Part shown: positions 1 through 8,353 of the stretch, one piece after another
How the letters are laid out: every line of letters starts with the position of its first letter
How positions within the stretch are numbered: the first letter of the stretch is position 1
Made by a program: the position numbers and the translations under genes
NCBI RefSeq assembly: GCF_023617245.1
Contig: NZ_CP067396.1
Location: forward strand, 3,782,001-3,846,000
Source: Lysobacter enzymogenes
GTDB lineage: Bacteria; Pseudomonadota; Gammaproteobacteria; Xanthomonadales; Xanthomonadaceae
DNA length: 64,000 nt
Direction: 5' to 3'
Notes under the pieces: generated by a model
The model's database searches: none
Told to the model about the DNA's origin: nothing
Seen by the model: the letters and a program-made list of their open reading frames with translations, nothing else

Positions 1-492
1 GTCGTCGCTGGGCCGGGTGTCGGCGAGGATGCGCGCGGAGACGATGTTCGCGCCCGGCGCGATGCCGCCGGGCCAGGCGCCGACCGCGGTGCCGGCGATG
101 ATCTGCGAGACGTAGGTGCCGTGCCCGAGCACGTCGTCGACGCGATGGTTGTTGCTGCGCGGATCGGTGTAGACGAGCATCGGCCCGACCCGGCCGTTGA
201 GCGCGGGGTGGTCGCGGCGCACGCCGCTGTCGACCACGCCGATGCGCACGCCCTGCCCGGTCAGGCCCAGCGCCTGCGCCGCGCGCGCGTTGGTCAGGTC
301 CAGATGCGCGCCGATCGGCGGCGGCGGCGTGCTCGGCGGCGTGGTCGGGGGCGGCGTGGTCGGCGTGCTCGGCGGGGGCTCGCGCACGTTGCCGCCGCCT
401 CCACCGCCGCCGCAGGCGCTCAACACCGCCACCGCGAGCGCGCACAGCGCCCATTGCGTATTGCGCCGCATCGCAGGTTCGAGTCGTTTCAT
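1..492 (-). CDS. S8 (subtilisin-like) serine peptidase, partial
   Basis: N-terminal 164 codons of a secreted subtilase; the gene runs off the left edge of the window. The start at 492 gives a signal peptide with a lipobox-like LSAC followed by a Gly run and a Pro/Thr-rich linker (PPPSTPTTPPP), so it may be lipid-anchored. An in-frame ATG at 471 is an alternative start. The catalytic domain begins near residue 62. GVVDSGV carries the catalytic Asp and GHGTYV the catalytic His; the Ser region lies outside the window. Subtilases are common secreted lytic enzymes in Lysobacter. The family call is strong, the substrate is unknown, and the C-terminal architecture (for example autotransporter or P-domain) cannot be seen. 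Confidence 0.9.
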   Translation of the reverse strand, partial: MKRLEPAMRRNTQWALCALAVAVLSACGGGGGGGNVREPPPSTPTTPPPTTPPSTPPPPIGAHLDLTNARAAQALGLTGQGVRIGVVDSGVRRDHPALNGRVGPMLVYTDPRSNNHRVDDVLGHGTYVSQIIAGTAVGAWPGGIAPGANIVSARILADTRPSDD

Positions 493-714
493 CGGTGGGC
501 CCCACAGCGCTCTGGATCAATGGGAAGACGTGGCCGCTCCCCAGCGGCCGGCCGCGAACCCCGCGGCGTTCGCGCCGCGACGTTCTTTTCAATCCGAACC
601 CGCTCGTTTTAATGCAAACCTGCGCGGCCGACAAACGAATCCGCCGGCGGGACAGCAAAAGCGCGCGAAGGTCGGTTCGGGCTCGGCCCCTGTCGCCGCG
701 ACGGCGTGGCCGGC

Positions 715-847
715 TTTTGTGGGAGGGACTTCACTCCCGACGCCTTTCGGTCAGATCACCGCTAGCTGAGACGAAGCGTCGGGACTGAAGTCCCTCCCAC
801 AAAAGCTGAAGTCCCTCCCACAAAGGCTTGAAGTCCCCCCTGCAAAA
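715..847. repeat. Family A palindromic repeat pair plus partial tandem copies
   Basis: Head-to-head pair. The left arm (about 715-743) reads TGTGGGAGGGACTTC...CGACGC and the right arm (775-805) is its near-exact reverse complement. Two further right-arm fragments, CTGAAGTCCCTCCCACAAA (806-826) and a decayed copy (827-847), follow in tandem with a period of about 21 nt. The element lies in the 493-1052 gap between divergent genes. Apart from it, I see no gene in that gap. Other copies are at 3641, 38607 and 50878. Confidence 0.85.
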
Positions 848-1052
848 CAGGCCGCGAGGCTGCGGAATGTTCAGCTTCGAGCCGTCCGCAGCGCCGATTC
901 GTTTGTTTTTCGTTATCCCCAGTCCCCGCTTTTCCCCTGCCCGAAAGGGCATTTGCGGCACCGCAACACGGCGCCGCATAATCGAGGGGTTCCGGTCCCC
1001 GGCCCCCGCCCGGCACCGGCCCTCACACGCCACAGTTTTCCGGAGTTCCGCC

Positions 1053-2228
1053 ATGAGCGATGTCGTCATCGTCGGTGCCAAGCGCACCGCCATCGGTTCC
1101 TTCCTCGGCCAGTTCACCGGCGTCCCGACCCCGACCCTGGGCAGCGCCGCGATCGCCGGCGCGCTGGAACAGGCCGGCGTGGCCGCCGACCAGGTCGACG
1201 AAGTCATCATGGGCTGCGTGCTCCCGGCCGGCCTCGGCCAGGCCCCGGCGCGCCAGGCCGCGCTCGGCGCCGGCCTGCCGACCGCCGCCGGCTGCACCAC
1301 CATCAACAAGGTCTGCGGTTCGGGCATGAAGGCGATCATGCTCGCCCACGACCTGATCCAGGCCGGCTCGGCCAAGGTCGTCGTCGCCGGCGGCATGGAG
1401 TCGATGACCAACGCTCCGCACCTGCTCAACAACTCGCGCACCGGCATCCGCTACGGCAGCGCCGAGTTCCTCGACCACATGGCTTGGGACGGCCTCACCA
1501 ATCCGTACGACGGCAAGGCCATGGGCGTGTTCGGCGACGCCGCCTGCGCCAAGTACGGCTACGATCGCGCCGCCATCGACGCTTATTCCGAAGAGAGCGT
1601 GAAGCGCGCGCAGGCCGCGCAGTCGGCCGGCCACTTCAAGGATGAAATCGTTTCCGTGACGGTCAAGGGCCGCAAGGGCGACGTCGTCGTCGACGCCGAC
1701 GAAGAGCCGGCCAAGATCGACGTGGCCAAGATCCCGACCCTGCGTCCGGCGTTCGGCAAGGACGGCGTGCTGACCGCCGCGGCCTCGTCGAAGATCTCCG
1801 ACGGCGCCGCCGCAACCGCGCTGATGAGCGCCGACGAAGCCGCCGCGCGCGGGCTCAAGCCGCTGGCGCGCATCGTCGCCCACGCCAGCCACGCGCAAGC
1901 GCCGGAGTGGTTCACCACCGCGCCGGTGAAAGCGATTTCAAACGTGCTCGAAAAGGCCGGCTGGAAGGTCGGGGACGTCGATCTGTTCGAGGTCAACGAA
2001 GCGTTTTCGGTGGTCGCGATGGCGCCGATGACCGAGCTCGGCATCGCCCACGACAAGCTCAACGTGCACGGCGGCGCGGTCGCGCTGGGCCATCCGATCG
2101 GCGCCAGCGGCGCCCGTTTGGTGGTCACGCTGATCAACGCTTTGCGCATTCGCGGCGGCAAGCGCGGCGTCGCGTCGCTGTGCATCGGCGGCGGCGAGGC
2201 GACCGCGATCGCGATCGAACTGCTCTGA
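1053..2228 (+). CDS. Acetyl-CoA C-acyltransferase (thiolase)
   Basis: Thiolase of 391 aa, the usual family length, catalysing acetyl-CoA + acyl-CoA to 3-ketoacyl-CoA + CoA, or the reverse cleavage. The nucleophile Cys88 lies in NKVCGSGMKA. The family also shows NEAF, GGAVALGHPIGASGAR (catalytic His) and CIGGGEA (second Cys). The start at 1053 is chosen because VVIVGAKRTAIGSF is the family N-terminus and CCGGAG lies about 10 nt upstream; the frame is open further upstream but that part is not thiolase-like. With liuB, C, D and E in the same window it plausibly takes acetoacetyl-CoA from branched-chain amino-acid breakdown. A PHB-type biosynthetic role is not excluded, but no phaB or phaC is nearby. 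Confidence 0.93.
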   Translation: MSDVVIVGAKRTAIGSFLGQFTGVPTPTLGSAAIAGALEQAGVAADQVDEVIMGCVLPAGLGQAPARQAALGAGLPTAAGCTTINKVCGSGMKAIMLAHDLIQAGSAKVVVAGGMESMTNAPHLLNNSRTGIRYGSAEFLDHMAWDGLTNPYDGKAMGVFGDAACAKYGYDRAAIDAYSEESVKRAQAAQSAGHFKDEIVSVTVKGRKGDVVVDADEEPAKIDVAKIPTLRPAFGKDGVLTAAASSKISDGAAATALMSADEAAARGLKPLARIVAHASHAQAPEWFTTAPVKAISNVLEKAGWKVGDVDLFEVNEAFSVVAMAPMTELGIAHDKLNVHGGAVALGHPIGASGARLVVTLINALRIRGGKRGVASLCIGGGEATAIAIELL

Positions 2229-2376
2229 GCCCGCGCAAAATCGGGCTGCGGTAAAAGGTTAAAAACGCGTTGCACAAAAAAAACCGGCAGGCCGCTTGAC
2301 ACACGTCACCGGCTTGTCATCATGTTATCGGCGCGCTTTTGCGCGTTGCCTAACTAAACGACGAGGAAACCGAATC

Positions 2377-2742
2377 ATGAACTTCAACAAGGCGCTGATC
2401 GCCCTGGCTCTGGGCCTGGCCCTGGCCGCTTGCTCGAACCAGAAGCAGGCCGAAGAAGCCTCCGCCGACGCCGCTGCCGCTTCGACCGAAGCCCAGGCCG
2501 CTGCTGACACCGCCGCTGCCGCTGGCGACGCCGCCACCGCCGACGCCGCCGCTGCTTCGGCCGACGCCGCTGCCACCGCCGCCGACGCCGCCGCCACCTC
2601 GGCCGACGCCGCTGCTAACGCTGCGACCCCGGCCGCTGCCGACGCCGCCGCCGACGCTGCTGCCGGCGCTGCCGACGCTGCCAAGGACGCTGCCGGCGCC
2701 GCCAAGGACGCCGCTGCTCCGGCCGAAGAAGCCAAGAAGTAA
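2377..2742 (+). CDS. Alanine-rich repeat lipoprotein, copy 1
   Basis: A 121-aa predicted lipoprotein: n-region MNFNKA, hydrophobic core, then LAAC as lipobox (Cys23 or so). ACGAGGAAAC precedes the ATG as ribosome binding site. The mature part is almost entirely Ala, Asp, Ser and Thr in ADAAAAS-like units with a 7- and 11-residue feel, and ends AEEAKK. Such sequence is expected to form a long alanine-faced helix or coiled coil, like Lpp- or LEA-type proteins. It has a similar paralogue 191 nt downstream, and each gene has its own strong terminator. No enzymatic function can be assigned. Exact length could vary with assembly because the repeats are near identical. Confidence 0.85.
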   Translation: MNFNKALIALALGLALAACSNQKQAEEASADAAAASTEAQAAADTAAAAGDAATADAAAASADAAATAADAAATSADAAANAATPAAADAAADAAAGAADAAKDAAGAAKDAAAPAEEAKK

Positions 2743-2793
2743 TATCGCGCAAGCGATACTGCAGTTCCGGCGCGGGGAACCGCGCCGAACGGG

Positions 2794-2823
2794 AAAGCCG
2801 CCGGTTATCCGGCGGCTTTTTCC
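2794..2823 (+). terminator. Rho-independent terminator
   Basis: Perfect 11-bp stem AAAGCCGCCGG / CCGGCGGCTTT with a TTAT loop, running into a T stretch (TTTTTCC). It lies about 50 nt after the first alanine-rich lipoprotein gene, so the two paralogues are probably transcribed separately. Confidence 0.9.
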
Positions 2824-2933
2824 GTAAGGTCAGTGAACGATCGAAGCCGGCTTGCCGGACCGCTGCGAGCACTGGCGTTGCCTGACAGATGCACCCAGAC
2901 GTTTTTCTCAGACAACTCCTCAGGAGACAGCTC

Positions 2934-3362
2934 ATGAAGACCCATCTCTACGTCCTGCTCGCCGCCGCCGTTCTGGCTCTGTCGGCTTGCGCCCAGAAGA
3001 CCGAAGAAGCCAAGGACGCCGCCGCCGAAGCCTCGGCCGCCGCCGAGCAGGCCGGTGCCGACGCCGCCAAGGCCGCTGATTCCGCCGGCGCCGCCGCCGT
3101 CGAAGGCGCCAACGCCGCCGGCGCTGCCGCGTCCGACGCCGCCAACGCCGCTGCCGGCGCCGCCACCGACGCCGCCAACGCTGCCGGCGACGCCGCCGCC
3201 AAGGCGGGCGATGCCGCCGCCGCCGCGACCGACGCCGCCGCTGCCGGCGCCGCCGACGCTGCCGCCAAGGCCGCCAACGCGACCGCCGACGCTGCGCAGA
3301 AGGTCGCCGACAAGGCCGACGCCGCTGCCGCCGAAGCCAAGAAGGAAGAAGCCAAGCACTAA
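2934..3362 (+). CDS. Alanine-rich repeat lipoprotein, copy 2
   Basis: A 142-aa paralogue of the preceding gene. MKTHLYVLLAAAVLALSAC is a clear lipoprotein signal with Cys19 as the lipidation site. The mature chain is Ala/Asp/Lys-rich (DAANAAGDAAAKAGDAAA) and ends in a charged AEAKKEEAKH tail. CAGGAGAC provides a good ribosome binding site. The last third has an 11-residue periodicity with Lys, Glu and Asp placed to favour an amphipathic helix. It differs from copy 1 mainly in a longer repeat region and more Lys. Likely an envelope-anchored helical filament or stress protein; that is inference only. A strong terminator follows. Confidence 0.85.
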   Translation: MKTHLYVLLAAAVLALSACAQKTEEAKDAAAEASAAAEQAGADAAKAADSAGAAAVEGANAAGAAASDAANAAAGAATDAANAAGDAAAKAGDAAAAATDAAAAGAADAAAKAANATADAAQKVADKADAAAAEAKKEEAKH

Positions 3363-3384
3363 TCGGCTTGCGCTCTCGTTCGCT

Positions 3385-3416
3385 GAAAGGCCCGCCTCGT
3401 GCGGGCCTTTCTTTTT
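3385..3416 (+). terminator. Rho-independent terminator
   Basis: Perfect 11-bp stem GAAAGGCCCGC / GCGGGCCTTTC with a 5-nt loop, followed by TTTTT. It lies 22 nt after the stop of the second alanine-rich lipoprotein. Confidence 0.92.
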
Positions 3417-3505
3417 GCGGTGGCAGTGCGGTGCGGACGCCGCGCTTTTGCGGCGACCGCTGCGGTCCTTTGCCGCGGCGGCGACCGGTCCTTTGCAGTG
3501 GCGCG

Positions 3506-3607
3506 GGCTGATGGTTGGCACCGGCTGATGGTTGGCACCGGCTAATGGTCGGCACCGGCTGATGCATGGCGTCGGCCGATGGCTGGGCCCAGTCGATGAT
3601 GGGCGTG
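3506..3607. repeat. 17-bp tandem repeat, about six decaying copies
   Basis: Unit GGCTGATGGTTGGCACC. Copies 1 and 2 (3506-3539) are identical, copy 3 (3540-3556) differs at two sites, and copies 4-6 decay progressively. A period of 17 is not a multiple of 3 and no gene overlaps, so it is non-coding. It forms part of the 3363-4008 gap. Confidence 0.8.
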
Positions 3608-3640
3608 GCCCGACGGTTTTGTCCGGCTCGCCTCGGACCG

Positions 3641-3736
3641 GTTTTGTGGGAGGGGCTTCAGCCCCGACGCTTTTGTTTCAGATAGCGGCGAACTGAAACA
3701 AAAGCGTCGGGGCTGAAGCCCCTCCCACAAAAAACA
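3641..3736. repeat. Family A palindromic repeat pair
   Basis: Left arm GTTTTGTGGGAGGGGCTTCA... (3641-3680), right arm its reverse complement (3693-3734), with a short centre. Here the inner hairpin reads GGGGCTTCAGCCCC, whereas the copy at 715 has GGACTTC...GTCC and the copies at 38607 and 50878 have GGCCTTCAGGCC. Decayed fragments continue to about 3790. I see no gene in the rest of the gap to 4008. Confidence 0.88.
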
Positions 3737-4008
3737 AGCACCTTCCATAAAAACAGGCCCCCTCCACAGAAGCCACTCCACAGAAGCACGCCGCTCCCGC
3801 GCAAGCAGCCTTCCCTCGCAGTAGCACGGCCGTTTCCGCCGAAGCCAGCCCGCCGACCGGCGCACCACGCCCACCAAAACCAGGCGCGCATGTCGCATTC
3901 CGTGCGCATACGCCCGCGTTCGCAGGTGCCGCCTCCGCCGTAAGCCATTGGCCGGCGCAGGCGCTTTGTGCTTTGATGCCGCGTCTCCCGCTTCCGGCCG
4001 TTCCCGCA

Positions 4009-5619
4009 ATGCCCGCGATCACTTCCCAGCTCGACCCGCGCTCGCAGGACTTCCGCGACAACGTCGCCTACCACCGCGCGCTGGTCGAGGAACTCGATGC
4101 GCGCCTGGCGCGCGCCGCCCACGGCGGCGGCGACAAGGCCCGGGCCAAGCACACCGAACGCGGCAAGCTGCTGGTGCGCGACCGCATCGCCGCCCTGCTC
4201 GACCCGGGTTCGCCGTTCCTGGAAATCGCGCCGCTCGCCGCCGAAGGCATGTACGACGACGCCGCGCCGGCCGCGGGCATGGTCGCCGGCATCGGCCGGG
4301 TACAGGGGCTGGAAGTGGTGATCGTCGCCAACGACGCCACCGTCAAGGGCGGCACTTACTTCCCGATGACGGTGAAGAAGCACCTGCGCGCACAGGAGAT
4401 CGCGCGCGAGAACCGCCTGCCTTGCGTCTATCTGGTCGACTCCGGCGGCGCGTTCCTGCCGCTGCAGGACGAGGTGTTCCCGGACAAGGAACACTTCGGC
4501 CGCATCTTCTACAACCAGGCCCGGCTAAGCGCCGAGAACATTCCGCAGGTGGCCGTGGTGATGGGCAGTTGCACCGCCGGCGGCGCTTACGTCCCGGCCA
4601 TGTGCGACGAGTCGGTGATCGTCAAGGAACAGGGCACGATCTTCCTCGGCGGCCCGCCGCTGGTGAAAGCCGCCACCGGCGAAGTCGTCGACGCCGAAGC
4701 GCTCGGCGGTGCCGACGTGCACACCTCCGTCTCCGGCGTGGCCGATCACTTCGCGCAAGACGACCGCCACGCGCTGCAGATCGCGCGCGACATCGTCGCC
4801 ACCTTCAACCGCAAGAAGGTGCTGCCGGTCGCGGCGCAACCGGCGCGCGAACCGCTGCACGCGGCCGACGAGCTGTACGGCATCGTGCCCAAGGACACGC
4901 GCAAGCCCTTCGACATCCGCGAAGTCATCGCGCGCATCGTCGACGGCAGCGAGTTGCAGGAATTCAAGGCGCGCTACGGCAAGACCTTGGTCACCGGCTT
5001 CGCCCACTTGCACGGCTATCCGGTCGGCATCGTCGCCAACAACGGCATCCTGTTCGCCGAGAGCGCGCTCAAGGGCGCGCACTTCATCGAGCTGTGCAAC
5101 CAGCGCGGCATCCCGCTGGTGTTCCTGCAGAACATCACCGGCTTCATGGTCGGCAAGAAGTACGAGAACGCCGGCATCGCCAAGGACGGGGCCAAGATGG
5201 TCACCGCGGTGGCGTGCTCGCACGTGCCCAAGTTCACCGTGGTCATCGGCGGCAGCTTCGGCGCCGGCAACTACGCCATGTGCGGCCGCGCGTACGGCGC
5301 GCGCTTCCTGTGGATGTGGCCGAACGCGCGCATCAGCGTGATGGGCGGCGAGCAGGCCGCATCGGTCCTCGCCACGGTCCGCCGCGACGGCATCGAGGCC
5401 GCCGGCAAGTCGTGGTCGGCGCAGGAAGAGGACGACTTCAAGGCGCCGATCCGCGAACAGTACGAGACCCAGGGCAACCCCTACTACGCCAGCGCGCGGC
5501 TCTGGGACGACGGCATCATCGACCCGGCCGACACCCGCCGCGTGCTCGGCCTGGGCCTGTCGGCCAGCCTCAACGCGCCGATCGAAGAGCGCACGCGCTT
5601 CGGCGTGTTCCGCATGTAA
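4009..5619 (+). CDS. liuB: Methylcrotonyl-CoA carboxylase, carboxyltransferase (beta) subunit
   Basis: Biotin-dependent acyl-CoA carboxyltransferase of 536 aa that moves CO2 from carboxybiotin to 3-methylcrotonyl-CoA in leucine degradation. It shows the MCC-type tracts GGTYFPMTVKKHLRAQEIA, VDSGGAFLPLQDEVFP, GSCTAGGAYVPAM and GGSFGAGNYAMCGRAYG, matching MCC beta better than propionyl-CoA carboxylase. The start at 4009 gives the usual length of about 535 aa; in-frame ATGs at 3973 and 3976 would add 11-12 residues, and none has a good ribosome binding site. Its partner, the biotin-bearing alpha subunit, is at 19297, some 14 kb away, an unusual separation. Subunit substrate is inferred from family and the presence of liuC, D and E. 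Confidence 0.93.
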   Translation: MPAITSQLDPRSQDFRDNVAYHRALVEELDARLARAAHGGGDKARAKHTERGKLLVRDRIAALLDPGSPFLEIAPLAAEGMYDDAAPAAGMVAGIGRVQGLEVVIVANDATVKGGTYFPMTVKKHLRAQEIARENRLPCVYLVDSGGAFLPLQDEVFPDKEHFGRIFYNQARLSAENIPQVAVVMGSCTAGGAYVPAMCDESVIVKEQGTIFLGGPPLVKAATGEVVDAEALGGADVHTSVSGVADHFAQDDRHALQIARDIVATFNRKKVLPVAAQPAREPLHAADELYGIVPKDTRKPFDIREVIARIVDGSELQEFKARYGKTLVTGFAHLHGYPVGIVANNGILFAESALKGAHFIELCNQRGIPLVFLQNITGFMVGKKYENAGIAKDGAKMVTAVACSHVPKFTVVIGGSFGAGNYAMCGRAYGARFLWMWPNARISVMGGEQAASVLATVRRDGIEAAGKSWSAQEEDDFKAPIREQYETQGNPYYASARLWDDGIIDPADTRRVLGLGLSASLNAPIEERTRFGVFRM

Positions 5620-5654
5620 TCTGTGCGCTCCATCGCAATGGACTGTAGGTTCGT

Positions 5655-7349
5655 ATGATCGTCGGCATCGACCTGGGCACCACTCATTCGCTGATCGGCG
5701 TGTACGCGGCCGACGGCCCGCGCCTGATCCGCAACGCGCTGGGCTCGTTGCTGACGCCCTCGGCGGTCAGCGTGGACGAGGACGACCGCGTCATCGTCGG
5801 CCTGGCCGCGCGCGAGCGCCTGGTCTCGCACCCGCGCCAGAGCGTGGCCGCGTTCAAGCGCTGGATGGGCAGCGACCGGGTCACCGCGCTGGGCTCGCAC
5901 CGGTTCCGTCCGGAGGAGCTGTCGGCGCTGGTGCTCAAGTCGCTGATCGCCGACGCCGAGGCCGACCTCGGCGAGCGCGTGGCCGAGGCGGTCATCAGCG
6001 TGCCGGCCTACTTCTCCGACAGCCAGCGCAAGGCCACCCGCATCGCCGGCGAGCTGGCCGGGATCAAGGTCGAGCGGCTGATCAACGAGCCGACCGCCGC
6101 GGCCCTGGCCTACGGCCTGCAGCAGAGCGACGACGGCGGCCGCTACCTGATCTTCGACCTCGGCGGCGGCACCTTCGACGTGTCGATCCTGGAGCTGTTC
6201 GACGGGATCATGGAAGTGCACGCCAGCGCCGGCGACAACTTCCTCGGCGGCGAGGATTTCTCGCGCGCGCTGCTCGACGGCTTCCTGCGCGAACACGGCC
6301 TGTCGGCCAGCGCGCTGCCGCTGGGCGAGCTGGCGGTGCTGGAACGGCGCATCGAGGCGTTCAAGCAGCAACTCGCCAGCGGCGGCGAAGCGACGCTCGA
6401 ACTCACCCTGTCCGGCCAGGCGCGCAGCTGGCGTCTCGACGAGGACGGCTTCGCCCGCCTGTGCGAACCGCTGGTGCAGCGCCTGCGCGCGCCCCTGGAA
6501 CGGGCGATGCGCGACGCCAAGCTGACCCCGGGCCAGCTCGACCAGATCGTCCTGGTCGGCGGCGCCTCGCGCATGCCGCTGTGCGCCAAGTTGGTCTCGC
6601 GGATGTTCGGCCGGCTGCCGCTGCGCCACCTCAACCCGGACGAGGCCATCGCCCACGGCGCCTGCGTCGCGGCCGGGATGAAGGCGCGCAACCAGGCGCT
6701 GGAAGAAGTGGTGCTGACCGACGTGTGCCCGCACAGCCTCGGCGTGAGCACCGGCCAGGAAGTCGACGGGCGCTACGTCAACGGCCTGTTCTCGCCGATC
6801 ATCCACCGCAACAGCACCGTGCCGGTGAGCCGGGTCGAGCGCTATTTCCCGGTGCACGACCAGCAGCGCAAGGTCGAGCTGGAGATCTACCAGGGCGAAA
6901 GCCCGCGGGTGGAGAACAACGTGCGGCTCGGCGCGATCACCATCGAGCTGCCGGCCAAGGCGCGCCAGGACAATCCGATCGATGTGCGCTTCACCTACGA
7001 CATCAACGGGCTGTTGCAGGTCGAGGCCGAAGCGGTCGCCAGCGGCCTCAAGCGCGAGGTGGTGCTGGAGAAGAACCCCGGCGTGCTGAGCCCGGAACAG
7101 ATCCGCGAGCGCTTGCAGGCGCTGGCCGCGCTGAAGGTGCATCCGCGCGAGCACCAGGAGAACGTGGCGCTGGTCGCGCGCGCCGAGCGCCTGTACGAAG
7201 AATTGCTGTGGGCGCGCGAACAGGTGCAGCTCGCGCTGGTGCGCTTCCGCAACGTGCTGGATCTGCAGGACGACGCGCTGATCGCCGAGCACCGCCGCGA
7301 TTTCGCCCACTTCCTCGACGCGGTCGAAGCGCAGGCCAACGGCGCATGA
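5655..7349 (+). CDS. hscC: Hsp70-family chaperone HscC
   Basis: Specialised Hsp70 of 564 aa, close to E. coli HscC in length and in sequence (IGIDLGTT-type phosphate loop near residue 4, SVPAYFSDSQRKATR, LINEPTAAALAYGL, FDLGGGTFDVSIL, LVGGASRMP). It is shorter than DnaK and lacks the long C-terminal lid and EEVD-like tail. Cytoplasmic ATPase that binds unfolded peptides and is driven by J-domain cofactors. Its stop overlaps the ATG of the next gene by 4 nt, and three J-like membrane proteins follow in one operon, so they are the obvious partners. In E. coli HscC works with DjlB and DjlC; this operon is the likely equivalent with one extra partner. Confidence 0.93.
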   Translation: MIVGIDLGTTHSLIGVYAADGPRLIRNALGSLLTPSAVSVDEDDRVIVGLAARERLVSHPRQSVAAFKRWMGSDRVTALGSHRFRPEELSALVLKSLIADAEADLGERVAEAVISVPAYFSDSQRKATRIAGELAGIKVERLINEPTAAALAYGLQQSDDGGRYLIFDLGGGTFDVSILELFDGIMEVHASAGDNFLGGEDFSRALLDGFLREHGLSASALPLGELAVLERRIEAFKQQLASGGEATLELTLSGQARSWRLDEDGFARLCEPLVQRLRAPLERAMRDAKLTPGQLDQIVLVGGASRMPLCAKLVSRMFGRLPLRHLNPDEAIAHGACVAAGMKARNQALEEVVLTDVCPHSLGVSTGQEVDGRYVNGLFSPIIHRNSTVPVSRVERYFPVHDQQRKVELEIYQGESPRVENNVRLGAITIELPAKARQDNPIDVRFTYDINGLLQVEAEAVASGLKREVVLEKNPGVLSPEQIRERLQALAALKVHPREHQENVALVARAERLYEELLWAREQVQLALVRFRNVLDLQDDALIAEHRRDFAHFLDAVEAQANGA

Positions 7350-8353
7350 ACCCGTTCGCCGCGCTCGGCCTGTCCGCCGACGCGGACGAGGCGCAGATCA
7401 AGCGCGCCTACGCCAAGCTGCTGCGCACGAACCGGCCCGACGACGATCCGGCCGGGTTCCAGCGTTTGAACGAGGCGTATCGGCAATGCCTGGAATCGGT
7501 GCGGCGGCGCGCGGTGGCCGAGCTCGCGGCTGCGACGGATCCCGCCGGGTACCAACACGAAGACGAACCCGACGGCGAGGCCGCGCCGGAGCCGCGCACG
7601 CCGCCGGAGCCGCGCATGCCGCCGCCGGTTCCGCCCGCGCCCCGCGACGGTCCGACGGCGCCGCAACCGCCGGCCGCGTCGGCGCCGTTCGCGCCGGCCG
7701 CACCGAAGACGCCGTTGTCGGCCGCGGCACCGCCGGCGCCTGACCCCACGCACCCGCAGGCGCCGGCCGCACCCGCGGGTACGCCCGCACCGGTCGCGCC
7801 GGGCGCGCCCACAGCGCGGGTCCCGGTAGCGCCGCCCGCGCCGGCCGCAGCGAAGACTCCACGCGCGCCCACCGGTGGCGCGGCGCAAACGGCGCCGGCG
7901 GCCGCGTCCGGATTCGATACCAAGGGCTTCCTCGACGAACTTTATCGCCACGCCGAAACCGACTCCGTCGCCGAACTCGAGCGCTGGCTCATCAAGCACC
8001 CGGCGCTTTACCAGTTCGAGCGCAAGCACGCGCTGGCGCCCGCCGTGATCGCGCACTTGAGCGCGCGGCCGCCGCTGTACCTGCCGCAACTGGACGCGCT
8101 GCTGCGCTTCTTCGACCTGGACAGCGTGCACGCGCATTCGGCCGGGTTGCAGGCGCGCATCGTCGAACTGCGCGCGCAAACCCGCCGGCGCGGCGTGGAC
8201 CTGCGCGAGATCCGCTTCGATCCGGATCCCAAACCGGGCAAGCGCGGCAAGCATCCGATCGAGATCGACGCCGGCACCATCGTCTATCTGCTGCTGGGGC
8301 TGGCGATCGTCGTGCGCATCATCGCCGCCTGGGCCGGAACCGGGCCGGCATGA
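7346..8353 (+). CDS. J-domain-like membrane protein 1 (HscC partner)
   Basis: 335 aa, start fixed by the ATGA overlap with hscC. Residues 1-52 form a J-like domain (NPFAALGLSADADEAQIKRAYAKLL...GFQRLNEAYRQ), but the HPD tripeptide reads RPD (NRPDDDP). Residues 75-185 are a low-complexity Pro/Ala linker. Residues 190-260 form a second domain, FDTKGFLDELYRHAE...ERWLIKHPALYQFERK...LLRFFDLD, that is shared with the next two proteins. One transmembrane segment (IVYLLLGLAIVVRIIAAW) lies at the extreme C-terminus, so the J end is predicted to be cytoplasmic. The paralogous layout suggests it recruits HscC to the inner membrane; the missing His leaves ATPase stimulation in doubt. Confidence 0.85.
   Translation: MNPFAALGLSADADEAQIKRAYAKLLRTNRPDDDPAGFQRLNEAYRQCLESVRRRAVAELAAATDPAGYQHEDEPDGEAAPEPRTPPEPRMPPPVPPAPRDGPTAPQPPAASAPFAPAAPKTPLSAAAPPAPDPTHPQAPAAPAGTPAPVAPGAPTARVPVAPPAPAAAKTPRAPTGGAAQTAPAAASGFDTKGFLDELYRHAETDSVAELERWLIKHPALYQFERKHALAPAVIAHLSARPPLYLPQLDALLRFFDLDSVHAHSAGLQARIVELRAQTRRRGVDLREIRFDPDPKPGKRGKHPIEIDAGTIVYLLLGLAIVVRIIAAWAGTGPA

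Noticed and set aside
2296..2328. TTGACA-type -35 and TGTTAT -10 upstream of the first lipoprotein
   Set aside because: Spacing would be 21 nt, outside the usual range; a promoter is expected here but I cannot place it. The longer frame starting at a TTG at 2296 was also rejected since it reads through the ribosome binding site.
3973..4008. Longer liuB start
   Set aside because: Adds residues MMPRLPLPAVPA absent in the family; no ribosome binding site; 4009 gives the usual length.
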